Below are positions 24,420 through 32,423 of a DNA stretch of 64,000 nt, in pieces. The DNA lies in NCBI GenBank assembly GCA_046331625.1, contig JAXLQL010000017.1, forward strand, positions 62,001 through 126,000, in the 5' to 3' direction. The translations under genes were made by a program, and so were the position numbers. The notes under the pieces are model-generated. The model worked only from the letters and a program-made list of their open reading frames with translations, was not told the DNA's origin and searched no databases. This DNA comes from JAXLQL01 sp046331625. GTDB taxonomy: Bacteria; Acidobacteriota; Terriglobia; Bryobacterales; Bryobacteraceae. Positions within the stretch are counted from its first letter, which is position 1. Each line of letters begins with the position of its first letter.

Positions 24420-25730
24420 ATGCGTACCGCGACTCTGTTCATCGCCGCAATCGCCTCCGCGCAATCGTTCAAGGCCGGCATCGCTCGCACCGACATCACG
24501 CCCAAGGAACCGATCTGGATGGCCGGCTACGGCGCGCGCACCAAGCCGTCAGAAGGCGTACGGCATCCGATCTGGGTGAAGGCGCTCGCGCTGCAGGACG
24601 AATCCGGCGCGACGTCGGTGCTGGTGACTTCAGACCTGCTCGGATTCAACCAATCGATGGCCAAGACCGTCTCCGAGCAAGCGCGAGCCAAGTTCGGCAT
24701 CCCGCGCGACCGCCTGGTGCTCAATGCGTCGCATACGCACAGCGGCCCCGTGACAGACACGGTGTTGCGGCCCGCGTATCCGCTCGAAGTCGAGCATGAG
24801 AAGGTCATCCGCCGCTACACGGCCGCGCTACTCGATCAAGTCGTGGAGACGATCGGCGCTTCGATCAAAGACCTCGCGCCCGCGACGGTCGAGTTCGGGC
24901 AAGGCTTGGCTGGCATCGCGTCGAATCGCCGGCGCGGCGCCAAACGCGACTTCCCTGCCCCGGTGGATCACGACGTTCCCGTGATGACGATCCGCGATCC
25001 TTCGGGCAAGCTGCGTGGGATCCTCTTCGGGTACGCCTGCCACGCCACCGCGCTCTCTGACAATTTCATCAATGGGGACTGGCCCGGCTTCGCCATGATC
25101 GACCTCGAGAAGCAGCATCCCGGAGCATCCGCGATGTTCTTCACGGGCGCCGGCGCCGATGCCAATCCGTTACCCCGTGGTCCGGTGCCGGTTGCCGAGC
25201 GGCATGGGGCGCAGATCGCTGAAGCGGTTCGGCAAGTAGTATCGGGCAAGATGACGGCGATCCGCGGGCCACTGAAGACTGCTTTCGAGACGGTGGATCT
25301 GGCGTTTGCCAAGCCGCCATCGCGCGAAGAGTTCACGGCGCACACGAAGGACTCGAACTTCATCACGCGACAGCACGCGCAGATGATGTTGGCGCAACTC
25401 GATCGCGATGGGAAGTTGCCCGACCGCTATCCGTATCCGGTGCAAGTGTGGCAATTCGGAAGTGACTTGAAGATGGTCATCCTCGGCGGCGAACTCGTGG
25501 TGGACTACTCGCACCGGCTGAAGCGCATGTACGGATTCACCAACACCTGGGTGGCCGGCTACTCGAACGATGTGTTCGCCTACATCCCATCCCTGCGCGT
25601 GCTGAAAGAGGGTGGATACGAAGGCGGTGGCGCGATGTTGGCTTATGGCCAGCCCGGACCGTTCCATCCTTCAGTTGAAGAAACGATCATCGACAAGATC
25701 GAAGAGCTAGTCAGGAGGACCCAACCGTGA
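24420..25730 (+). CDS. neutral/alkaline ceramidase-like protein
   Basis: A 436-residue exported hydrolase (short signal MRTATLFIAAIASAQS). It matches the N-terminal domain of neutral/alkaline non-lysosomal ceramidases: FKAGIARTDITPKEPIWMAGYG, VLVTSDLLGF, LNASHTHSGP (zinc-binding HTH), GYACHATAL and FFTGAGADANP. It is shorter than full ceramidases (about 650 or more), lacking the C-terminal immunoglobulin-like domain. This short form is common in Acidobacteriota and Planctomycetes, so the substrate may not be ceramide. It starts 5 bp after the creatininase stop and overlaps the PIG-L start by 4 bases. Confidence 0.85.
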   Translation: MRTATLFIAAIASAQSFKAGIARTDITPKEPIWMAGYGARTKPSEGVRHPIWVKALALQDESGATSVLVTSDLLGFNQSMAKTVSEQARAKFGIPRDRLVLNASHTHSGPVTDTVLRPAYPLEVEHEKVIRRYTAALLDQVVETIGASIKDLAPATVEFGQGLAGIASNRRRGAKRDFPAPVDHDVPVMTIRDPSGKLRGILFGYACHATALSDNFINGDWPGFAMIDLEKQHPGASAMFFTGAGADANPLPRGPVPVAERHGAQIAEAVRQVVSGKMTAIRGPLKTAFETVDLAFAKPPSREEFTAHTKDSNFITRQHAQMMLAQLDRDGKLPDRYPYPVQVWQFGSDLKMVILGGELVVDYSHRLKRMYGFTNTWVAGYSNDVFAYIPSLRVLKEGGYEGGGAMLAYGQPGPFHPSVEETIIDKIEELVRRTQP

Positions 25731-26698
25731 AACGACGCCACTTCATCGGAACATCCGTAGCCGCGGCACCGATGCAGGCGCAGACGCCGCCCTGGGAGCG
25801 TGAACTCGACGCTGGCGGAACTGGGAGCGTCTCCTACACGCCGGAACTGGTGATCGAGCGCAAGCGCGAAGGCAAGCCGCACGCGGGCAAGGTGCTCGCA
25901 GCGATTCAGCCTCATTGCGACGATATCCCGATCTTCGCCGGCGGCACCGTGCTGAAGCTCATCGACGAGGGCTACACGGGCTACCTCATCACGATGTCGA
26001 ACGATTCGATGGCCGGCACGGGATCGTCGATCGGCGACATCGTCCTCAAGAACGAGCGCGACACTACTGAGGTGGCGCGGCGGCTCGGATGCAAGGAAGC
26101 GATCTTCCTCAACTATCCCAACCACAACATGGACGCCTGGCCGATCGTCGAGATGCGGGCGCGGCTCGTGTTCCTGTTCCGAGTGCTGAAGGTCGACACG
26201 GTGTTGGTGTACGATCCTTCGGCGCTCTACGAGCGCAACCCGGACCACTACACCACCGCGCGTGCCGTGGAGAGCGCCTGCTGGATGGCTGCGTCCGAGT
26301 GGGACTATCCGGAACATTTTCGCGGTGGCGTGAAAGTGCACTCGGTGAAGGAGAAATACTACTTCGCGCGGGGTCCGCAATTGGTGAATCGCGTGGTGGA
26401 TATCGGCGCCTACATCGATCCGAAGATCCACGCGAACGTGGCGAACGTGACGCAGGGTCCGGCGGGCGCGCAGGGAGCCGAGTTGCGCCGCAAACTGGCC
26501 GCGCAGGGTAAGAAGCTTTCGATCCTAGGCACGGACGATGCGACCGCGAATCGAGAGTACACACGCCACTTCGCGCTCAAGCGCGACAGCCTGCGCGGCG
26601 CCAAGCACGGGCTCGCGTATGCGGAGTACTTTCACTACGTGCCGGCGGACGAGTCCGCTGTGGATGCGTATGTTAGCCGCAATGCGGTCCCGCTGTGA
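25727..26698 (+). CDS. PIG-L/LmbE-type deacetylase
   Basis: A 323-residue zinc-dependent N-acetyl deacetylase. The metal site is AIQPHCDDIPIFAGGT (family PHxDD) with a later His in ERNPDHYTTARAV; LITMSNDSM and KNERDTTEVARRLG are typical. It begins with a Tat-type signal (MKRRHFIGTSVAAAPMQAQ). The GTG start overlaps the previous stop as GTGA and is preceded by AGGAGG. PIG-L enzymes act on N-acetylglucosamine-type sugars. The last gene of the creatininase-ceramidase-PIG-L set. Confidence 0.88.
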   Translation: MKRRHFIGTSVAAAPMQAQTPPWERELDAGGTGSVSYTPELVIERKREGKPHAGKVLAAIQPHCDDIPIFAGGTVLKLIDEGYTGYLITMSNDSMAGTGSSIGDIVLKNERDTTEVARRLGCKEAIFLNYPNHNMDAWPIVEMRARLVFLFRVLKVDTVLVYDPSALYERNPDHYTTARAVESACWMAASEWDYPEHFRGGVKVHSVKEKYYFARGPQLVNRVVDIGAYIDPKIHANVANVTQGPAGAQGAELRRKLAAQGKKLSILGTDDATANREYTRHFALKRDSLRGAKHGLAYAEYFHYVPADESAVDAYVSRNAVPL

Positions 26699-26711
26699 TG
26701 TGCGTGAGTGA

Positions 26712-26752
26712 TGTGGGGCAGGCTTCAGCCTGCGCGGGACTTCAGTCCCGCT
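26712..26752. repeat. tandem-palindrome REP-like repeat, copy 1
   Basis: This copy reads TGTGGGG then CAGGCTTCAGCCTG, then GCGGGACTTCAGTCCCGC. These are two adjacent imperfect palindromes, each with a TTCA-type loop. Related copies are at 39772, 41669 and 59568. It lies between two convergent genes and also encodes the last residues of the minus-strand P-loop gene. Confidence 0.85.
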
Positions 26753-27336
26753 TCCCGTACGAATAGCGCCAACTCGGGCGACACCCACTCGGGAGGCTTC
26801 GCCTCGAAGCGCGGCGCGCCATCGAGCCACCGGTCCGGGATCCCCTCCCACGGAAGCTTCTCCGGCCGAGCCGATGTTTCCACGATCGCATCTGCGCGAT
26901 TCCAGAAGCGCCGCGCCGAATCCTTGACGTCAGCGACGCGGTAGTCCACCACGATCACGTAAAGGTCAGGCACGAAGAAGTCAAGCAAGCTGTTCGACTC
27001 GACAATCACGTTGCCCACCTGCGCAACGATGCGCCGGAGTTCCGGGATCGCCAAGCCGAGTTGCCCCACCGGAGTCCGCACCCACAGCGACCGCTCCGCA
27101 CCGGCCGCGAGGAATCGACCCGTATCCGTGCGGCCCGGCTCACGCTCTTCGTCAATGGCGAAGGGATGATCGAGGTCACTGCACGAGCACTCTTCGCCAT
27201 CCTCCGCGCAGACACCGTGCCCGAATTGCGTGATCTTGATCGCAGTCCAGCGAGCCTCGGGCAGCGCCTCAATCAAGCCCGCCACCACAGACGACTTGCC
27301 GATGTTCCGGCTATGGCCGCCGACCACCAAGAGCAT
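26725..27336 (-). CDS. P-loop NTPase, MobB-like, unknown substrate
   Basis: A 203-residue protein with a MobB/CobQ-type P-loop, VVGGHSRNIGKSSVVAGLIE, at residues 4-23. It has the segment TAIKITQFGHG, then a cysteine pair in EECSCSDLDH, RTDTGRFLAAGA and VIVESNSLLDFFVPDLYVIV. It resembles molybdopterin-guanine-dinucleotide MobB and related nucleotide-binding proteins but is not clearly MobB. The start lies inside the 3' end of lpxD (26-base overlap), indicating co-transcription. The last residues (REAGLKSRAG) and the stop are supplied by the REP-like repeat at 26712-26752, so the native C-terminus was probably replaced. Confidence 0.65.
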   Translation of the reverse strand: MLLVVGGHSRNIGKSSVVAGLIEALPEARWTAIKITQFGHGVCAEDGEECSCSDLDHPFAIDEEREPGRTDTGRFLAAGAERSLWVRTPVGQLGLAIPELRRIVAQVGNVIVESNSLLDFFVPDLYVIVVDYRVADVKDSARRFWNRADAIVETSARPEKLPWEGIPDRWLDGAPRFEAKPPEWVSPELALFVREAGLKSRAG

Positions 27337-28348
27337 CGCTCAGCTCCGCCACTTTCTTCTCGAGTGCGCGCACCCGCTCGCGCAGTTGCGGCACGCGCGC
27401 CATGTTGGCCAACTGCTCGAGGTACTGGCGCAAGGGCCGCGCCGGAGTTCCCCACACGGGCTCACCCGCGCGCACAATCTTCGACGTAAGGATGCCCGCG
27501 CCCGATCCGATAACGGCGCGCGACTCGACGCGAGCCTTGTCTCCGAATCCGACTTGCCCGCCGATGATCGCGTAGTCCTCGACGATCACCCCGCCCGCCA
27601 TGCCCGTCTGCGCGGCGATCACCACATGCTTCCCGATGCGGCAGTTGTGCGCGATGTGGACCATGTTGTCGAGCTTGGTTCCGTCACCGATCTCGGTGAC
27701 GCCGAGCGTGGCGCGGTCAATGCACGAGTTCGCGCCCACTTCCACATCGTCTCCCAGCCGCACCTTGCCCACTTGCGGAAACTTGTGGTACCGGTCGCCC
27801 ACGAGCGCGAATCCGAAGCCATCGGCTCCGATGACGCAACCCGAGTGCAGCACCGCGCGATTGCCGATCTCGGTATCGGCGTAGACGGTGACGCGCGGAT
27901 AGAGCCTGCAATCGGCGCCCAGCTTCACGCGCCGCCCGACGGAGCAGCCAGCGCCGATGCTCGAGCCGTCGCCGATCACTGCGCCCGACTCGATCACCGC
28001 ATGAGCCGCAATGGAAACGCGCGCACCGAGCGAGACGTTGTCTCCGATCACGGCGGAAGGATGAATCCCAGCAGGCGGCGTCTCGGGCGGATGCAAGCGA
28101 GCCACGGCTCGCGCGAATGCGGCTCGGGGATCGGCCACGCGGATCAGTGTTCGCGAGCAGGCGAGGTCCGGCGGCACGAGAAGACAGCCGGCATTCGATC
28201 CCGCAGTGAGCTCCGCCGCGCGCTTGCCAGCGGCAAAAGAAAGCTGATTGGCGCCAGCAGTCTCCACCGCCGCCGCCGACTCGATGTCGCGATCGCCTTC
28301 GCCTTCAAACGGCGCACCGAGCCACGCGGCGAGTTCGCGAACTTTCAT
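27311..28348 (-). CDS. lpxD: UDP-3-O-acylglucosamine N-acyltransferase
   Basis: A 345-residue trimeric left-handed beta-helix acyltransferase of lipid A synthesis. The N-terminal uridine-binding domain begins MKVRELAAWLGAPFEGEGD. Hexapeptide repeats run through residues about 100-300 (GIHPSAVIGDNVSLGARVSI, IGADGFGFALVGD), with the catalytic His in NMVHIAHNCRIG. The C-terminal helix (RERVRALEKKVAELSDAL) is typical of LpxD. The start at 28348 is used because six upstream residues are not family-like. Presence of lpxD here and lptE at 41793 means an LPS-bearing outer membrane. Confidence 0.93.
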   Translation of the reverse strand: MKVRELAAWLGAPFEGEGDRDIESAAAVETAGANQLSFAAGKRAAELTAGSNAGCLLVPPDLACSRTLIRVADPRAAFARAVARLHPPETPPAGIHPSAVIGDNVSLGARVSIAAHAVIESGAVIGDGSSIGAGCSVGRRVKLGADCRLYPRVTVYADTEIGNRAVLHSGCVIGADGFGFALVGDRYHKFPQVGKVRLGDDVEVGANSCIDRATLGVTEIGDGTKLDNMVHIAHNCRIGKHVVIAAQTGMAGGVIVEDYAIIGGQVGFGDKARVESRAVIGSGAGILTSKIVRAGEPVWGTPARPLRQYLEQLANMARVPQLRERVRALEKKVAELSDALGGRRP

Positions 28349-28375
28349 AGACGACCGGCCGCGCACCGCCGCATA

Positions 28376-29005
28376 TCAGCGGATCAAGCCCATCTTGTCC
28401 GGCGGCCAGTAGATGAAAACGGCCTTGCCGTAGATGTGGCGGCGATGCACGGGTCCCCAGGAACGGCTGTCGTTCGACGACGAGCGATGGTCGCCCAACA
28501 CCCAGTAGTGATCCGGCGGAACCACCGTAGCCGGCACCGACTGCGTGTCGCGATAGGCCGGCGGCACGTAGTCTTCGCGCAGTTCCTTGCCGTTGACGCT
28601 GACCACGCCTTCGAGGATTTCCACGCGGTCACCGGGCAGGCCGACGATCCGCTTGATGTAAGACTTGCTCGGGTCGCCCGGGTACCAGAACACCACCATG
28701 TCGCCGCGTTCGATGTTCCCGATTCCGAAGCTGTAGACGAACTTGTTGATGAAGATGCGCTCCTGGTCTTCGAGCGAAGGCATCATGCTGGTGCCTTCCA
28801 CCTTCACCGGCTGGTATACAAAAAGAATGACCAGGATCGCGATGACCACGGAAAGCGTCAGGTCGCGCAGCCAACTGATCGTCGAACTGAAGACAGACCT
28901 CGATTGCTGCGCCGCGGGCGCGACTGGATCGGGCGTCAAAGGGACGCCGGCACTCTGGTTGTCGTGCCGAGTCTCGTTTTCCTGCCCAGTCTCGTTGTCC
29001 TGCAT
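28376..29005 (-). CDS. lepB: signal peptidase I
   Basis: A 209-residue membrane serine protease that removes Sec signal peptides. An acidic N-terminal tail of about 40 residues precedes one membrane helix (LSVVIAILVILFVYQP). The catalytic Ser73 is in VEGTSMMPSL and Lys118 in SYIKRIVGLPGD; VLGDHRSSSNDSRSWGPV is the conserved box E. The ATG at 29005 removes an implausible upstream extension. It is divergent from the glycosyltransferase gene with only 21 bp between start codons. Confidence 0.95.
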   Translation of the reverse strand: MQDNETGQENETRHDNQSAGVPLTPDPVAPAAQQSRSVFSSTISWLRDLTLSVVIAILVILFVYQPVKVEGTSMMPSLEDQERIFINKFVYSFGIGNIERGDMVVFWYPGDPSKSYIKRIVGLPGDRVEILEGVVSVNGKELREDYVPPAYRDTQSVPATVVPPDHYWVLGDHRSSSNDSRSWGPVHRRHIYGKAVFIYWPPDKMGLIR

Positions 29006-29026
29006 GGAAGCGATGCTCCTATTGTA

Positions 29027-29734
29027 ATGCCTGTCAAAGCGCAAGGGGCCGTGCTGATCATCCCGGCCTTGAACGAAGAGCCGGTGATCGCCCGGACCCT
29101 GGCGATGGTTCCCCAGGGCCTGTTTCGCCAAATCATCGTCGCCGACAACGGATCGACTGACCGCACGGCCGAGGTGGCTCGCGCTGCCGGAGCGACCGTA
29201 GTGCGCCAGCCCGAGCGCGGCTACGGAGCCGCCTGCCTGGCCGCACTCGAAGCCGTTCCCGCCGATTGCGCGGCCGTGGTTTTCCTACAAGCCGACTCGA
29301 GCGAAGACCCGTCCAAGGCGCGAGACTTGCTCACACCTATATTCGACGGACGCGCCGATCTGGTGTTAGGTTCCAGAGTGCTGGGCAATGCCACTCCAGG
29401 AGCATTACTTCCGCACCAGCGCTTCGGCAACTGGCTGGCGACGAGGCTCATCCGGCTGTTGTGGGGATACCGTTACACGGATCTCGGGCCGTTCCGGGCG
29501 ATCCGGCTCGAGAGTCTACGTGCACTCGAGATGCAAGATCGCAACTACGGCTGGACGATCGAAATGCAGGTGAAGGCGCTGGAACACGGCCTTCGCGTAC
29601 TGGAGATCCCGGTGGACTATGGCTTGCGCGCGGCGGGCGAGAACAAAGTGTCTGGGAATTGGAAGGCGAGCTTGCGGGCTGGCGTCGTTATTCTGAAGGT
29701 GCTGGGACAACTGTGGCTGCGGAGGCCCGCCTAG
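29027..29734 (+). CDS. family 2 glycosyltransferase
   Basis: A 235-residue GT-A glycosyltransferase resembling dolichyl-phosphate/undecaprenyl-phosphate sugar transferases. It has VLIIPALNEEPVIARTL, IIVADNGSTDRTAEVARAAG, the DXD-like region FLQADSSEDP, LVLGSRVLG and YTDLGPFRAIR. No membrane domain follows. The frame is open for 600 codons upstream, but that part lies antisense to lepB and lpxD and has no family features, so the ATG at 29027 is taken as the start. The stop is 4 bases before the IS630-like element. Confidence 0.88.
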   Translation: MPVKAQGAVLIIPALNEEPVIARTLAMVPQGLFRQIIVADNGSTDRTAEVARAAGATVVRQPERGYGAACLAALEAVPADCAAVVFLQADSSEDPSKARDLLTPIFDGRADLVLGSRVLGNATPGALLPHQRFGNWLATRLIRLLWGYRYTDLGPFRAIRLESLRALEMQDRNYGWTIEMQVKALEHGLRVLEIPVDYGLRAAGENKVSGNWKASLRAGVVILKVLGQLWLRRPA

Positions 29735-29738
29735 CTAC

Positions 29739-30934
29739 TAGTGTAGTGTCCAACAAATAGCTGGACAGGACAGGCCATTCTCAGTACTCTTGAAGATACC
29801 CTCCCTTGAGATCTCTTCTGACGAACGAGCCCAGCTCCAACAATGGGTGAATGCTCACGGCACTCCTCAGCAAGTAGCCCTCCGTTGCCGCATTGTGCTG
29901 GCGACGGCTGATATGAAGTCCGACGTCACCATCGCCGAGCAGTTGACGGTGAATCGGAAAACGAAGTGATTTTGTCATGCACCCGCTTTGCCGAAATGCG
30001 GTTGGACGGAGTGTGAGGAGATTGCGCCGGAGCGGGGCCGCAAACCCACCTACGACAGCGACAAAATCGCCGCCGTGGTGGAAAGCGACGCGCTGCAGTC
30101 AGCCGGAAGGGAATGACGCACTGGAGTTGCCGCACGATGGCCAGAGTCAAGGCATCAGCAAGTCCGCCCGTGAACAACATCTGGTTGGCACACAATCTCA
30201 AACCCCATCGGACGGAAACGTTCAAACTCTCGCGGGATCCCAAGTTTCTCGAGAAGATGACCGATGTCATTGGCCTGTATCTGAATCCGCCCGAGCAGGC
30301 CATCGTTTTGTGTGTGGACGAGAAGAGCCAGATTCAGGCACTGGATCGAACCCAGCCCGGTTTGCCGATCAAGAAGGGACGTTGCGGGACAATGACCCAC
30401 GACTACAAGCGCAACGGCACCACGACGTTGTTTGCCGCCTTAGATACGTTGCAGGGCAAGGTGATCGGCCAGTGCTACCAGCGCGGCATCAGGGTTCCTC
30501 AGGTTTCTACGGATTCTGGACAAGGAGTTCCCCGGCAAGGTCCCACTCCACCTGATCATGGACAACTATGGGACCCACAAACACGAAAACGTTCGCAGCT
30601 GGCTCCAGCACCCACTCCTCGCTTCGTGCTTCATTTCGTCCCCACCAGTTCCAGTTGGCTGAATCTGGTCGAACGCTTCGATTTCGGAGAACTGGATACG
30701 AAGGCCATCAAGCAGGTCTTCCGCAGTGTCGGAGATCTGAAAAGCGCCATCGAAGCATTCACCGGCGGCATGGAACAAAGACCCCAAGCCCTTCGTGTGG
30801 ACTGCCACCGTGGACTCCATTACGGAAAAGCTCTCCGTTGCCGTCAGACTTTGGAGAAAGTCAGCCTGGGTGCACGCTCCTAAGACCAGGAAGAAGAAAC
30901 GGTAGCTGTCGATCATTTCGCGGACAGTACACTA
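29739..30934. mobile_element. decayed IS630-family insertion sequence
   Basis: A 1196-bp element bounded by 13-bp inverted repeats TAGTGTAGTGTCC (29739-29751) and GGACAGTACACTA (30922-30934), 12 of 13 matching. The TA at each end fits the TA target duplication of the IS630/Tc1 group. The transposase inside is broken in several places, so the element is not autonomous. It sits directly after the glycosyltransferase stop codon in a CTAGCTA-rich target. Confidence 0.85.
29790..30905 (+). pseudogene. IS630-type transposase, multiple frameshifts
   Basis: Pieces in different frames together make an IS630-family DDE transposase. The N-terminal helix-turn-helix part (SSDERAQLQQWVNAHG, VTIAEQLTVNRKT) ends at a TGA near 29968. 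After a frame change come RGRKPTYDSDKIAAVVE and then, from about 30160, WLAHNLKPHRTETFKLSRDP, IVLCVDEKSQIQALDRTQPG (first catalytic Asp) and NGTTTLFAALDTLQGKVIG. The second Asp is in another frame at LHLIMDNYGTHKHENV. A final part (PTSSSWLNLVERF) is again shifted, and the protein would end in a basic tail. At least three frameshifts are needed, so it is inactive. Confidence 0.85.
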
Positions 30935-31019
30935 GCTAGCTAGTCACAACGAGGCAATCTGAGATAACGAAGTCGTTCGGGCGGCTGTTCGGTGGGCCAA
31001 CTCGTGCGAGACTGGCCGG

Positions 31020-31352
31020 ATGGAAATCTTCTCGCTCCCCCAAATCGCCGCCGGCCTTGCTCCCGCCGAAATCTATCGCGAAATCCTCCGCGTCCCCGCC
31101 CTCAGTCTCGGACTCTACCGCCACCTCCCCGGACAATCGGTTCCCCAGAACCCGCATGGGGAAGACGAGATCTATCACGTCGTCTCTGGCCGCGGCGAAA
31201 TCGAGATCGCCGGCAAGAGCCACGTCGTGGGCCCGGGATCGGTGGTCTACATTCCCGCCCGCGTGCCACACCACTTCCATTCCGTCACCGAGACGCTCGA
31301 TGTGCTCGTAGTCTTCGCGCCCGCCGAAGGTTCCGCGAGCGGCGCGCTATAG
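31020..31352 (+). CDS. small cupin-domain protein
   Basis: A 110-residue single-domain cupin. The metal ligands of cupin motif 1 are in EDEIYHVVSGRGEIEIAG (only one His, with Glu residues) and those of motif 2 in GSVVYIPARVPHHFHSV. Such proteins can be small isomerases, epimerases, dioxygenases or sugar-binding regulators, and nothing here tells which. It starts 85 bp after the IS630 element and ends 16 bp before the GHMP kinase gene, so it may be co-transcribed with that sugar kinase. Confidence 0.8.
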   Translation: MEIFSLPQIAAGLAPAEIYREILRVPALSLGLYRHLPGQSVPQNPHGEDEIYHVVSGRGEIEIAGKSHVVGPGSVVYIPARVPHHFHSVTETLDVLVVFAPAEGSASGAL

Positions 31353-31368
31353 TAGCGCTTTGACTTCG

Positions 31369-32379
31369 ATGAAACTGTTCTCGCAATCCCCTTGCCGGGT
31401 GGATCTCGCCGGCGGAACGCTCGACATTTGGCCCATCTGTCTTTATCACGACAACGCCGTTACCGTGAACTTCGCCGTGTCGCGATACACGCAGTGTTGG
31501 ATCGAGACCCGCGACGATTCGCGCATCATTCTCAAGTCGCGCGATCTCGGCGCGCAGGAGTCCTTCGAGTCGCTCGATGCGTTGATGGCGGCGAAGAAGT
31601 ACAAGCTCGGCCTGCACGCCTGGCTTCTGCGGTTCTTCCGCCCGAAGACCGGCCTTTTGTTTGAAACAAATTCGCAGGCTCCCGCGGGCGCGGGGATCTC
31701 GGGGTCGTCTTCGCTCATGATCACCGCCGGCGCGGCGCTCAATCGTCTGTGCGGCACCGGCTTCGCGATCGAGAAACTGCGCGAGACGGTTCAGAACATC
31801 GAATCGCAGATCATCCGCGTGCCCACCAGCCCGCAGGACTACTATCCCGCCATGTACGGCGGCGTGGGCAACATCGAACTGCGTCCGTCGGGAATCCAGC
31901 ACTTCTACTTGCCCGTAGATCTCGACGAGTTCAACCAGAGGATCGTGCTCGCCTACACGAAAGTCCCGCGCAATTCCGGCATCAACAACTGGGAAGTAAT
32001 GAAGGCGCACATCAACGGCGACAAGAAGGTGCAGAAGAACTTCGATCGCATCGCCGAAATCGCGAATGGAATGCGAGCGGCCGTCGGTAGACAAGAATGG
32101 TCCGAGGCCGGGCGTCTCCTGCGCGCCGAGTGGGAGCATCGCCGCAAAAACATCCCGACCATCTCCACGGAGCTGATCGATCGGCTGGTAAAGGTTACCC
32201 GGCGGCAGGGCGCTTTGGGCGCCAAGGTGTGCGGCGCTGGCGGCGGAGGATGCGTTTTTTTCCTGGTGGAGCCCGACGCTCAGAAGCGCGTGCAGGAAGC
32301 GATCGCCAAAGAAGGCGCGGAGGTGCTACCCGTTACTGTCGCCCCCAAGGGTGTTCGAGTGAAAGTGGAGCGAGAGTAA
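31369..32379 (+). CDS. GHMP family sugar kinase
   Basis: A 336-residue kinase of the galactokinase/heptokinase/mevalonate kinase superfamily. Motif 1 is the substrate-side SPCRVDLAGGTLDIWP, motif 2 is the ATP loop APAGAGISGSSSLMI, and motif 3 is GAKVCGAGGGGCVFFLV. The combination of DLAGGTLD and SGSSSLM resembles D-glycero-D-manno-heptose-7-phosphate kinases and L-fucose kinase C-terminal domains. The exact sugar is not resolved. The start at 31369 is preferred to an in-frame TTG three codons upstream. Confidence 0.85.
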   Translation: MKLFSQSPCRVDLAGGTLDIWPICLYHDNAVTVNFAVSRYTQCWIETRDDSRIILKSRDLGAQESFESLDALMAAKKYKLGLHAWLLRFFRPKTGLLFETNSQAPAGAGISGSSSLMITAGAALNRLCGTGFAIEKLRETVQNIESQIIRVPTSPQDYYPAMYGGVGNIELRPSGIQHFYLPVDLDEFNQRIVLAYTKVPRNSGINNWEVMKAHINGDKKVQKNFDRIAEIANGMRAAVGRQEWSEAGRLLRAEWEHRRKNIPTISTELIDRLVKVTRRQGALGAKVCGAGGGGCVFFLVEPDAQKRVQEAIAKEGAEVLPVTVAPKGVRVKVERE

Positions 32380-32423
32380 GGCGAATCTTACCGCCGCCCG
32401 GCTCGCCGCGGCATCTATAGAAC

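Noticed and set aside
27230..29734. An 834-codon plus-strand open frame
   Set aside because: Its first 599 codons are antisense to lpxD and lepB and show no family features; only the last 235 residues, from ATG 29027, are a real glycosyltransferase.
30113..30883. A 256-codon frame as an intact transposase
   Set aside because: It holds only the middle of the IS630 transposase; the second catalytic Asp and the C-terminus are in other frames.
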